A DNA stretch of 32,554 bases from a bacterium CG_4_9_14_3_um_filter_65_15 (GTDB lineage Bacteria; Krumholzibacteriota; Krumholzibacteriia; LZORAL124-64-63): NCBI GenBank assembly GCA_002790835.1, contig PFVX01000072.1, positions 219 through 32,772 on the forward strand, given 5' to 3'. Under the pieces are notes generated by a model that was not told the origin of the DNA, did not search any database, and saw only the letters and a list, made by a program, of their open reading frames with translations. This document shows, piece after piece, positions 25,786 through 32,554 of this stretch (within the stretch, counting starts at the first letter, position 1; each line of letters opens with the position of its first letter). The position numbers and the translations under genes were made by a program.

Positions 25786-26175
25786 CGTGAGAAGTCGGGG
25801 AGACAGTCGCGTCTCTTCCAACCCCCGGGTAGGGAGGTCCGAGGAAAGTCCGAGCTCCGCAGGGCAGGGTGCTGGCTAACGACCAGGGGGAGCGATCCCA
25901 CGGAAAGTGCCACAGAAAATAAACCGCTTCCGCTTCGGCGGCAGTAAGGGTGAAACGGTGAGGTAAGAGCTCACCGCGCCGCTGGTGACAGCGGTGGCAG
26001 GGTAAACCCCACCTGGAGCAAGACCAAATAGGGGAGGATGAGGTAGCCCGCCTCGTTTGCACTCCCGGGTCGGTCGCTTGAGGCCGCCGGTAACGGCGGT
26101 CCCAGATACATGATTGTCGCCCGGCGCGCTTGCGCGTCGCGGTAACAGAACTCGGCTTACGACCGGCTTCTCACG
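25786..26175 (+). ncRNA. rnpB: RNase P RNA, bacterial class A
   Basis: The catalytic RNA of RNase P, which trims tRNA 5' leaders. About 390 nt, close to the usual 350-400. The ends pair as P1 (CGTGAGAAG at 25786-25794 with CTTCTCACG at 26167-26175). Universal conserved regions are recognisable: GAGGAAAGTCCGAGCTCC (from 25841), GGGCAGGGTGCTGG, GGTAAGAGCTCACCGCGCC (25961 region), GAGCAAGACCAAATAGGGG, and ACAGAACTCGGCTTACGACC (from 26145), which forms P4 with the first region. It follows RNase HI by 61 nt, with its own promoter between, and precedes recJ. Confidence 0.96.
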
Positions 26176-26258
26176 CTATCCCAAACCGAAGGCGGCGTCT
26201 CGTGCCGCCTTTGATCCAGTTGCGGTCCCCGTGGACCGCCGGCTTTGGTGGAGGCGTG

Positions 26259-28133
26259 TTGAAGACCGACCCCGCGCAATCCCAGTCCCCCAATGTGGGG
26301 GTCTTTTCCGGACGCCCTTGGCTGCGCGGCATGGCTGTGGACGAGGACCTCATCACGTCCATGCACCGCAAGATCCCTCTGGATTTTCAGGTCTCCGACT
26401 GGTTGCTCCGGGTTTTGGCCTCGCGGGGAGTGACTTCCGGGCAGGAACTCGATCGCTTCTTTTACCCTTCCCTGGACCATCTCTACGACCCCTTCCTGTT
26501 GCAGGAAATGGACCTCGCCGTAGCGCGCATGTTCGATGCCGTGCGCAACGGCGAACGCGTGGCCGTGCACGGCGATTTCGACGTGGATGGCCTGACCGGT
26601 AGCGCCCTCCTCTACGAGACCGTCTCGAGTCTGCGTCTGGGCGAGACCAAGGTGCTGGCCGAACCTCCCTTCATTCCCGACCGGCTCATCGACGGTTACG
26701 GACTGGCCGAGCGCATGATCCGCGAGTGGGCCGCCAAGGGCGTGACCCTGTTGATCACCGTGGACACCGGCGCGGCCGCGGTGAAGGAGATCGAACTGGC
26801 GCGGGGCCTGGGCATGGAAGTGGTGGTCCTGGACCATCACATTTTCGAGGAGCGCCCGGGGGCAACGGCCCTGGTCAACCCCCGTCGCGAGGGGGCGACC
26901 TATCCCAACCAGGAGTTGTGCGGGGTGGCGGTTGCCTTCAAGTTCGCCCAGGCACTGACCGTGGCCGAACCGGGCTGTCTCCCGGAGAATTTCCTGCTCT
27001 CGGTACTGGATCTGGTGGCCCTGGGGCTGGTTGCCGATCAGATGGCCCTGGTGGGGGAAAACCGCATCCTGGTGAAGAAGGGGCTGGAGCTTTTCAACGA
27101 CCGCGGGCGCATCCGGCCGGGGCTGGCCGCCCTGCTGCGGGTTGCGGGGTTGGACCGGGGTTTCCCCGTCACCACCGGCGAATTCGCCTACCAGCTCGCC
27201 CCGCGCCTGAACGCCTGTGGCCGAATCGGGCGGGTGATGTCCGCCCTCGAACTCCTGTTGACGCGTGACCACGACAGGGCCCAGGTCCTGGCCCAGGAAG
27301 CCGACCGCACCAATTCCCGCCGCAAGGAGCAGGACCTGATCCTCAAGGAAGAGGCCATCGACCTGGCCTTGCCCTTCGTGCGCCGCGGAGATCCGGGCCT
27401 GGTGCTGGCCTCGAGTGATTGGCACAAGGGCATCATCGGGATCGGGGCAGCCCGTCTGGTGGAGCAGTACCAGTTGCCGGTGGTCCTGATCGCCATCGAG
27501 GGTGACGAGGCCCGCGGTTCCGTGCGCAGCGTGCCCCACATCGACGTCAAGGCCATCCTGGACAAGTGCGAGCGGCACCTGATCCGGCACGGCGGTCACG
27601 CCCAGGCGGCGGGCATGAGCCTGCGGTCCCGGGACATCGAAGCCTTCCGCGAGTCTTTCCTGACCGCTCTGCGCCTGCAGCCCGATACCGGGCCCGTGCC
27701 CGAGCACTACGACCTGGATCTCTGCCTGCAGGACATGGGCGCCCAGGACATCGCGAGCCTGGTGCGGGAGCTGGAGAACCTCGAACCCTTCGGCGCCGGC
27801 AACCGCAAGCCCGTCTTCCGTTGCTGCGGACTGCGGCTGCAGCGGCAGCCCACCAGCTTGAGCGGCGGCCTGCACCTGCGTTTCGCCTTTCGCGGGCCGG
27901 CGAGCAACGGCCCGACCGATACCCCTGCCCTCAGCCGGGAATTCATCACCTTCGGGACGGGTGAAGCCTGGCGGCGCATGCTGGTGCGCCAGGGCCTGGA
28001 GGGCTCTGACATGCAGGCTATGGAATGGGACATCCTGTTCCAGGTCGGGCGCAGCACGTTCCGGCCCCGCTCGGGGCATTATGACCCGGTCCAGCAGCTG
28101 TTGGTTGATATCCGTCCGGCGGTCGGGCAATGA
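26259..28133 (+). CDS. recJ: single-stranded-DNA-specific exonuclease RecJ
   Basis: A DHH-family 5'-3' exonuclease on single-stranded DNA, active in RecF recombination and base-excision/mismatch repair. With TTG 26259 it has 624 aa. Motifs: VHGDFDVDGLTG (Asp106, Asp108, Asp110), VVLDHH (Asp192, His193, His194), LAPRLNACGRIG, and RHGGHAQAAGM of the DHHA1 domain; an OB-fold-like C-terminus follows. The start is uncertain. TTG 26259 has GGTGGAGG (26247-26254) upstream and keeps the RPWLRG segment that aligns with the usual RecJ N-terminus. ATG 26331 gives 600 aa but removes that tryptophan and has no ribosome site. A hairpin that may end rnpB lies inside the first codons. The stop overlaps rel by 4 nt. 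Confidence 0.93.
   Translation: MKTDPAQSQSPNVGVFSGRPWLRGMAVDEDLITSMHRKIPLDFQVSDWLLRVLASRGVTSGQELDRFFYPSLDHLYDPFLLQEMDLAVARMFDAVRNGERVAVHGDFDVDGLTGSALLYETVSSLRLGETKVLAEPPFIPDRLIDGYGLAERMIREWAAKGVTLLITVDTGAAAVKEIELARGLGMEVVVLDHHIFEERPGATALVNPRREGATYPNQELCGVAVAFKFAQALTVAEPGCLPENFLLSVLDLVALGLVADQMALVGENRILVKKGLELFNDRGRIRPGLAALLRVAGLDRGFPVTTGEFAYQLAPRLNACGRIGRVMSALELLLTRDHDRAQVLAQEADRTNSRRKEQDLILKEEAIDLALPFVRRGDPGLVLASSDWHKGIIGIGAARLVEQYQLPVVLIAIEGDEARGSVRSVPHIDVKAILDKCERHLIRHGGHAQAAGMSLRSRDIEAFRESFLTALRLQPDTGPVPEHYDLDLCLQDMGAQDIASLVRELENLEPFGAGNRKPVFRCCGLRLQRQPTSLSGGLHLRFAFRGPASNGPTDTPALSREFITFGTGEAWRRMLVRQGLEGSDMQAMEWDILFQVGRSTFRPRSGHYDPVQQLLVDIRPAVGQ
26284..26307 (+). terminator. possible RNase P RNA terminator within the recJ 5' end
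   Basis: CCCCC (26287-26291), loop AATGT and GGGGG (26297-26301), extended by A-T and G-C pairs around a T-T mismatch, with TTTT at 26304-26307. It lies 109 nt past the RNA 3' end. Only five consecutive pairs are perfect. Confidence 0.5.
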
Positions 28134-30319
28134 CGCGCCGGGCCGACGCTCCGACGGTCGACCTGACCGGGATGATGGAAAAGATCCTCGCCAAGGTCCG
28201 CACCTACAACCAGCACGCCGACGAGGACAAGCTCTGGTTCGGTTTTCGTTTTGCCTCCGCCGCCCACGAGGGCCAGTTGCGCAAGAGCGGCGAACCGTTC
28301 TTCGCCCACGCCCTGACCGTCACCTCCATCCTGGCCGATCTGCGCCTGGACGTGGACACCCTGATCGCGGCGATGGTCCACGATGTGGTGGAGGATACGC
28401 GTTACGAACTGGACGATATCCGCCAGCGCTTCGGGGCCGACGTCGCCCACATGGTGGACGGCGTCACCAAGATCAGCGGCATCCGCAACGCCAACCCCGA
28501 CGCCCGCAAGGCCGAGACCTACCGCAAACTCGTGCTGGCCATCGCGCAGGATCCGCGCACCGTGTTGATCAAGTTGGCCGACCGCCTGCACAACATGCGC
28601 ACCATCAGCGCCCTGAAACCCGACCGGCAGCAGGACATCGCCCAGGAGACCATGGACGTCTACGCGCCGCTGGCCCACCGCTTCGGCATGGCGCGCATCA
28701 AGTGGGAGCTGGAGGACCTGGCCTTCAAGGTGCTGCAGCCGGAACGCTACTTCGAGATCGAATCGGGCATCAACCAGACGCGCACCGAACGCGAGCGTTT
28801 GATCCAACGCCTGGTGGACCCCCTGCAGGCGGCCCTGGACGAGGCCGGCATCTCCTGCACCCTGGCCGGTCGGCCCAAGCACTTCTATTCCATCTTCCGC
28901 AAGATGAAGGCCCAGGACATCGGCCTGGACCGGGTCTACGACCTGCTGGCCCTGCGCGTGGTGACGCCGACCAAGGCGGACTGCTATCACGCGCTGGGCG
29001 TGTTGCACAGCCACTATCCCCCGCTGGCGGACCGCATCAAGGATTACATCGCCACGCCGAAGCCCAACGGCTACCAGTCCCTGCACTCGACCGTGCGCAT
29101 CCCCGGCGGCAAGTACATCGAGGTGCAGATCCGCACCGCGGAGATGCACGAACGCAGCGAGCTGGGTATTGCCGCCCACTGGCGCTACAAGGAAGGCGGC
29201 GGCGCCGACAAGGCCGACCTGGCCGACATGGTCAAGTGGCTGCGCCAGATCATGGAGTGGGAGAAGGACGTCGACGACCCGCGGGAATTCATGAAGGCCC
29301 TGAAGGTCGACTTCTTCGACGACGAGGTGTTCGTGTTCAGCCCCGGGGGCGACGTGTTCCAGCTGCCTCGCGGCGCCACGCCACTGGACTTTGCCTTCCG
29401 GATCCATAGCGAGGTCGGGTTTCGCTGCACCGGGGCCAAGGTCAACGGCCGCATCGCCACCCTGCGGTCGGAACTGCACAACGGGGACAGCATCGAGATC
29501 CTGACCGGCAAGAATCCCAACCCCAGCACCGGTTGGCTGGACATCGTCAAGACCAGCCGCGCCCGGTATCACCTGCGCAAGTGGATCAAGTCCACCCAGT
29601 ATCAGGAGAGCGTCAAGCTGGGGCGGGAATTGCTGGAGAAGGACATCCACCGCGGCAAGTTCCACGTCAAGGTGGACGCCCTGGTCGACATCTCCCAGCA
29701 GATGGGCTACAGCGCGCTGGACAAGCTGCTGGCGGCGGTGGGACGCGGCGAGGTGTCCACGGCCAAGGTGACCGGCCGGTTGGAACCCCTCCAGGAATCG
29801 GCCGCGGAAAAAGTTTTCACCAAGGGAAAGGAGTTGTACGGCGCCCTGCTGCGGCGGACTTCCAGCGGCGTGCGGGTGGCCGGAGAGGACAACCTCATGG
29901 TGAGTTTCGCGCGCTGCTGTCAGCCCATTCCCGGCGACGGCATCGTGGGGCTCATCACCCGGGGGCGCGGCGTGTCCGTGCACCGGATGGGCTGCAGCAA
30001 CCTGAACGACCCCAACCTGGGGGCCGAGCGCCTCATCGAGGTCACCTGGGATTCCCGGCCCGATCAGATGTACCTGGTGAAACTCACCATCGAGGCCGAG
30101 GACCGCAAGAACCTGATCATGGACATCAGCAACGCCCTGAGCCGCACCAATTCCAATCTCAGCAGCGGCGATTTCTCCGCCGAGGACGACGTGGCGACGG
30201 TCACGCTGGTGGTGGAGGTCACCAACCTGAACAACCTCGAGAAGGTGATCAAGGAGCTGGACAAGGTTGCGGGCGTGCAGCGCATCGAGCGGTTCCAGCT
30301 GGGTGTGGCGCCGTCATGA
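28130..30319 (+). CDS. rel: bifunctional (p)ppGpp synthetase/hydrolase, RelA/SpoT family
   Basis: A 729-aa long RSH protein that makes and degrades the alarmone (p)ppGpp. The hydrolase HD domain is intact (AAMVHDVVEDT with His84-Asp85; LIKLADRLHNMRT). The synthetase domain has GRPKHFYSIFRKMK and RVYDLLALRVV, plus RIKD at 302-305 just before YIATPKPNGYQSLH. RxKD is the form found in bifunctional Rel/SpoT enzymes; monofunctional RelA carries ExDD. TGS (about 395-460), a conserved Cys/His module (SFARCCQPIPGDG and HRMGC) and a C-terminal ACT domain (about 645-725) follow, as in ribosome-sensing members. ATG 28130 overlaps the recJ stop as ATGA, and its own stop overlaps dtd in the same way. Confidence 0.96.
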   Translation: MTRRADAPTVDLTGMMEKILAKVRTYNQHADEDKLWFGFRFASAAHEGQLRKSGEPFFAHALTVTSILADLRLDVDTLIAAMVHDVVEDTRYELDDIRQRFGADVAHMVDGVTKISGIRNANPDARKAETYRKLVLAIAQDPRTVLIKLADRLHNMRTISALKPDRQQDIAQETMDVYAPLAHRFGMARIKWELEDLAFKVLQPERYFEIESGINQTRTERERLIQRLVDPLQAALDEAGISCTLAGRPKHFYSIFRKMKAQDIGLDRVYDLLALRVVTPTKADCYHALGVLHSHYPPLADRIKDYIATPKPNGYQSLHSTVRIPGGKYIEVQIRTAEMHERSELGIAAHWRYKEGGGADKADLADMVKWLRQIMEWEKDVDDPREFMKALKVDFFDDEVFVFSPGGDVFQLPRGATPLDFAFRIHSEVGFRCTGAKVNGRIATLRSELHNGDSIEILTGKNPNPSTGWLDIVKTSRARYHLRKWIKSTQYQESVKLGRELLEKDIHRGKFHVKVDALVDISQQMGYSALDKLLAAVGRGEVSTAKVTGRLEPLQESAAEKVFTKGKELYGALLRRTSSGVRVAGEDNLMVSFARCCQPIPGDGIVGLITRGRGVSVHRMGCSNLNDPNLGAERLIEVTWDSRPDQMYLVKLTIEAEDRKNLIMDISNALSRTNSNLSSGDFSAEDDVATVTLVVEVTNLNNLEKVIKELDKVAGVQRIERFQLGVAPS

Positions 30320-30777
30320 GGTGTGTGGTCCAGCGGAGCGGTTCGGCCCGGGTGGAGGTTTCCGGCAAAACCGTCGGCAGCATCGACCGCGGCCTCGTGG
30401 TACTGGCGGCCTTTTCTCCGCGGGACACCGAGCGGGAACTGGAATGGATGGCCGAGAAGCTGACCCGGCTGCGCGTCTTCAACGACGACGAAGGCCGCAT
30501 GAATCTGGCCCTGAATGATGTGGGCGGGGGGATCCTCCTGATCTCGCAATTCACCCTCTACGGAAACATCCGCAAGGGCACGCGTCCCAGCTTCACCGGT
30601 TCCGCACCGGGGGAGCAGGCGCGCAGGTTGTACGCACGCTTCGGTGAGCTGCTTCGCCTGCGGTGGGACGAGGTCGCCGAGGGGGAATTCGGCGCTCACA
30701 TGCAGGTCTCGCTGGTCAACGACGGCCCGGTGACCCTGATCCTGGAGCGCGAAGCCCCCATCGAGGACGAGTCATGA
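30316..30777 (+). CDS. dtd: D-aminoacyl-tRNA deacylase
   Basis: A 153-aa DTD1-type enzyme that hydrolyses D-amino acids, and mischarged glycine, from tRNA, acting as a chiral proofreader in translation. The N-terminus MRCVVQRSGSARVEV is typical. The two signature motifs of the dimer active site are present: SQFTLYGN near residue 80 and the cross-subunit Gly-cisPro motif in NDGPVTLIL near 137. Length equals the family norm (about 145-155). It begins with a 4-nt ATGA overlap with rel and ends with another into maf, so it is translated in series with both. A longer upstream open frame lies inside rel and is not real. Confidence 0.95.
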   Translation: MRCVVQRSGSARVEVSGKTVGSIDRGLVVLAAFSPRDTERELEWMAEKLTRLRVFNDDEGRMNLALNDVGGGILLISQFTLYGNIRKGTRPSFTGSAPGEQARRLYARFGELLRLRWDEVAEGEFGAHMQVSLVNDGPVTLILEREAPIEDES

Positions 30778-31439
30778 CCATCACCCCCTTCGTGCCCTGG
30801 TTCGACGACGAAATCCTGGTGTTGGCCTCCCGGTCGCCGCGGCGGGCCGAGTTGCTGGCCCTCGCGGGCATTCCCTTCGTGGTGGAAGCGCCGCCCGACA
30901 GCGTGGAGCAGGAGCATGGAGTCCGGTTGGCCGGGGCCGAGGCGGACCCCGCCGCCTACGCCGAATCCCTGGCCTTGGCCAAGGCCCGCGCCGTCGCCGC
31001 CAGCGGGCCGGGGCGCCTGGTCCTGGGCGCCGACACCGTCGTCCTGGTCGATGGAGAGATCCTGGAAAAGCCGACCGATGAGCAGGATGCCTTCGCCCTG
31101 TTGTCCCGTCTGTCGGGGCGCGGCCACGTGGTGATCACCGCCCTGGCGCTCCTGGACGGCCGCGGGGAGGGAAACCGCAGGGAAGTGGGGGAATGGTCCG
31201 GCCACGAGCGCACCGTGGTACGCTTCCTGCCCCTGGGGCCGGAGCAGATCCGCGATTACATCGCCACAGGTGAGCCCATGGACAAGGCCGGAGCCTACGG
31301 GATTCAGGGATATGGAGCCTTGATGGTCGCGGGTGTGGAGGGTTGCTATTTCAACGTCATGGGCCTGCCTCTGGCTCGCCTGGGCCAGATGCTGCGCAGC
31401 CTGCCGGCGGTGCCGAACGATCCGGAGGTACCTTCGTGA
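30774..31439 (+). CDS. maf: Maf family nucleoside triphosphate pyrophosphatase
   Basis: A 221-aa Maf/HAM1-fold enzyme that hydrolyses nucleotides such as dTTP, UTP or modified pyrimidine triphosphates to monophosphates, cleaning the nucleotide pool; family members also affect septum formation. Motifs: LASRSPRRAELL (18-29), LGADTVVLVDG, EKPTDEQDAFALLSRLSGR, and YIATGEPMDKAGAYGIQGYG followed by a YFNVMGLPLARL tail. The N-terminal extension of about 14 residues (MTITPFVPWFDDE) is slightly longer than usual. The start ATG 30774 overlaps dtd by 4 nt, and the stop overlaps mtnA (GTGA). Exact nucleotide preference cannot be read. Confidence 0.93.
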   Translation: MTITPFVPWFDDEILVLASRSPRRAELLALAGIPFVVEAPPDSVEQEHGVRLAGAEADPAAYAESLALAKARAVAASGPGRLVLGADTVVLVDGEILEKPTDEQDAFALLSRLSGRGHVVITALALLDGRGEGNRREVGEWSGHERTVVRFLPLGPEQIRDYIATGEPMDKAGAYGIQGYGALMVAGVEGCYFNVMGLPLARLGQMLRSLPAVPNDPEVPS

Positions 31440-32491
31440 GCACCTTGCCATTTCCTTTTCCGGTGGTCCGGTGGGACGCCGGGGACGTCGTCCTCATCGA
31501 CCAGACTCTCTTGCCGGGCCGGTTGGAATTCCGCCGCTGCCACACCGTGGCCCAGCTGTGTGTGGCCATCGGGGAACTGGCGGTGCGTGGGGCGCCCGCC
31601 ATCGGCGTGGCCGCGGGCTACGGTCTGGCGCTGTCGTGGATACGCGGCATGGAGGAGGGCCTGGGCAGTGAGGAGTGCGAGGCCCAGCTGGGCCGGGACC
31701 GCCGAACCCTGGCCGCCACACGACCCACGGCGGTGAATCTGGTGTGGGCCCTGGATCGGGTGCTGGCCCGGACCGAGCCGCTGCGCGCCGAGGCGAATTG
31801 CGAACAGGTCCTGGTCGCCCTGCTTTGCGAGGCCGACGCCGTCCTGGATGAGGATATCGCCATGTGCCGCGCCCTGGGTCGTGCCGGGCAGGAATTGCTG
31901 CCGCAGCAGGGCACCGTCCTGACCCATTGCAATGCGGGGGGGCTGGCCACGGGGGGATACGGCACGGCTGTCGGGGTGATCTATGCCGCACGGGAGGCGG
32001 GCAAGGAGATTGCGGTGTTCGCGGACGAGACCCGTCCCCAGTTGCAGGGCGCGCGTTTGACCGCCTGGGAGCTGCTCAGCCAGGGGGTTCCGGTCACGGT
32101 GCTGTGCGAGGGGGCGGCCGCCAGCGCCTTGCGCCAGGGTTTGATCGACGCGGTGATCACGGGGGCGGACCGCATTGCGGTCAACGGGGACGCGGCCAAC
32201 AAGATCGGGACCTACCCCTTGGCTGTCCTGGCGGCGCGTCACGCGGTGCCGTTCTATGTGGCGGCTCCCGCCTCGACTTTCGACCCCCGGGCCCGGACCG
32301 GGGGGGACATCCCCATCGAGATGCGCGACCCCCAGGAGGTGTGTTCCTGGCGGGGTGTGCGGAGCGTTCCGGAGGGGGTCGACGCCTGGAATCCCGCCTT
32401 CGATGTGACGCCGGCGGACCTGGTCACGGCCTTCATCACCGAGCACGGGGTCCTGAAGCCGCCTTTTCCGACCGCCCTCCTGGAGGGATAA
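31436..32491 (+). CDS. mtnA: S-methyl-5-thioribose-1-phosphate isomerase
   Basis: A 351-aa isomerase converting methylthioribose-1-P to methylthioribulose-1-P in the methionine salvage pathway; it belongs to the eIF2B-like fold. Family motifs are complete: RGAPAIGVAAGYGLAL, THCNAGGLATGGYGTA with catalytic Cys165, ADETRPQLQGARLTAWEL, and ITGADRIAVNGD with catalytic Asp245 and then NKIGTYPLAV. This full set separates it from the related eIF2B regulatory subunits and ribose-1,5-bisphosphate isomerase. Length is typical (about 345-355). GTG 31436 overlaps the maf stop. The rest of the salvage pathway is not in the window. It closes the recJ-rel-dtd-maf-mtnA chain; no terminator is visible after the stop. 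Confidence 0.95.
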   Translation: MSTLPFPFPVVRWDAGDVVLIDQTLLPGRLEFRRCHTVAQLCVAIGELAVRGAPAIGVAAGYGLALSWIRGMEEGLGSEECEAQLGRDRRTLAATRPTAVNLVWALDRVLARTEPLRAEANCEQVLVALLCEADAVLDEDIAMCRALGRAGQELLPQQGTVLTHCNAGGLATGGYGTAVGVIYAAREAGKEIAVFADETRPQLQGARLTAWELLSQGVPVTVLCEGAAASALRQGLIDAVITGADRIAVNGDAANKIGTYPLAVLAARHAVPFYVAAPASTFDPRARTGGDIPIEMRDPQEVCSWRGVRSVPEGVDAWNPAFDVTPADLVTAFITEHGVLKPPFPTALLEG

Positions 32492-32499
32492 AGGGGATC

Positions 32500-32554
32500 G
32501 TGATCCGGCATCAAAGAAAAAGAAAAACCTCGTTGGCCCTGGAAAACCAGGAAG
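32500..32554 (+). CDS. possible start of a further gene, truncated by the window end
   Basis: GTG 32500 follows AAGGGG (32491-32496) at 3-nt spacing, 8 nt after the mtnA stop, and is open to the window edge. The 18 visible residues are strongly basic (IRHQRKRKT). No family can be assigned, and the stretch may also be non-coding. Confidence 0.3.
   Translation, partial: MIRHQRKRKTSLALENQE

Overview
The window is a dense, high-GC stretch of bacterial chromosome, almost all on the + strand, carrying core information-processing and cell-envelope genes. The organism is diderm: there are two outer-membrane beta-barrel-type proteins, a CvpA-type membrane protein and secreted proteins with signal peptides. 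The secreted endonuclease carries a C-terminal NPFNPST-type FlgD-like/sorting domain, which is typical of the FCB superphylum and related candidate phyla (Krumholzibacteriota/Eisenbacteria/KSB1-like). That placement is an inference; no rRNA is present to test it. A selenocysteine tRNA shows that the organism probably makes selenoproteins, although no selenoprotein gene was recognised here.

Layout. 1-2.2 kb: end of glmM and complete glmS (amino-sugar synthesis). 2.2-2.55 kb: non-coding gap with a terminator hairpin and a promoter. 2.55-4.5 kb: ridA, then a minus-strand monoheme-cytochrome/beta-barrel gene of lower GC, then tRNA-Sec. A perfect 32-bp copy of the ridA 3' end lies just before tRNA-Sec, so the cytochrome gene sits between direct repeats. 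4.5-10 kb: lipid kinase, DUF5683-like protein, lepA, lepB, hemW. 10-13.7 kb: hrcA-grpE-dnaJ-rsmE heat-shock block, without dnaK and without a visible CIRCE operator. 13.7-17.3 kb: yqeY-like, cvpA, mutS2. 17.3-20.1 kb: two independently transcribed exported-protein genes (endonuclease I and a porin-like barrel). 20.2-23.8 kb: dnaG-rpoD, the macromolecular-synthesis pair without rpsU. 23.8-24.2 kb: tRNA-Ile2(CAT) and tRNA-Val(CAC). 24.2-26.2 kb: C4 zinc-ribbon protein, RNase HI and RNase P RNA. 26.2-32.5 kb: recJ-rel-dtd-maf-mtnA, in which every junction is a 4-nt ATGA/GTGA overlap.

How the genes work together. Most are housekeeping genes: translation quality and fidelity (lepA, dtd, rsmE, tRNAs, rnpB), protein export (lepB), proteostasis (hrcA/grpE/dnaJ), replication and transcription initiation (dnaG/rpoD), recombination and repair (recJ, mutS2, RNase HI), and stringent response (bifunctional-type rel). 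No CRISPR array, transposase, integrase, toxin-antitoxin pair or recognisable defence locus was found. The most unusual place is the ridA / cytochrome / tRNA-Sec junction (2.9-4.5 kb). It looks like a small gene insertion or recombination event next to selC, but it is not evidence of a new multigene system.
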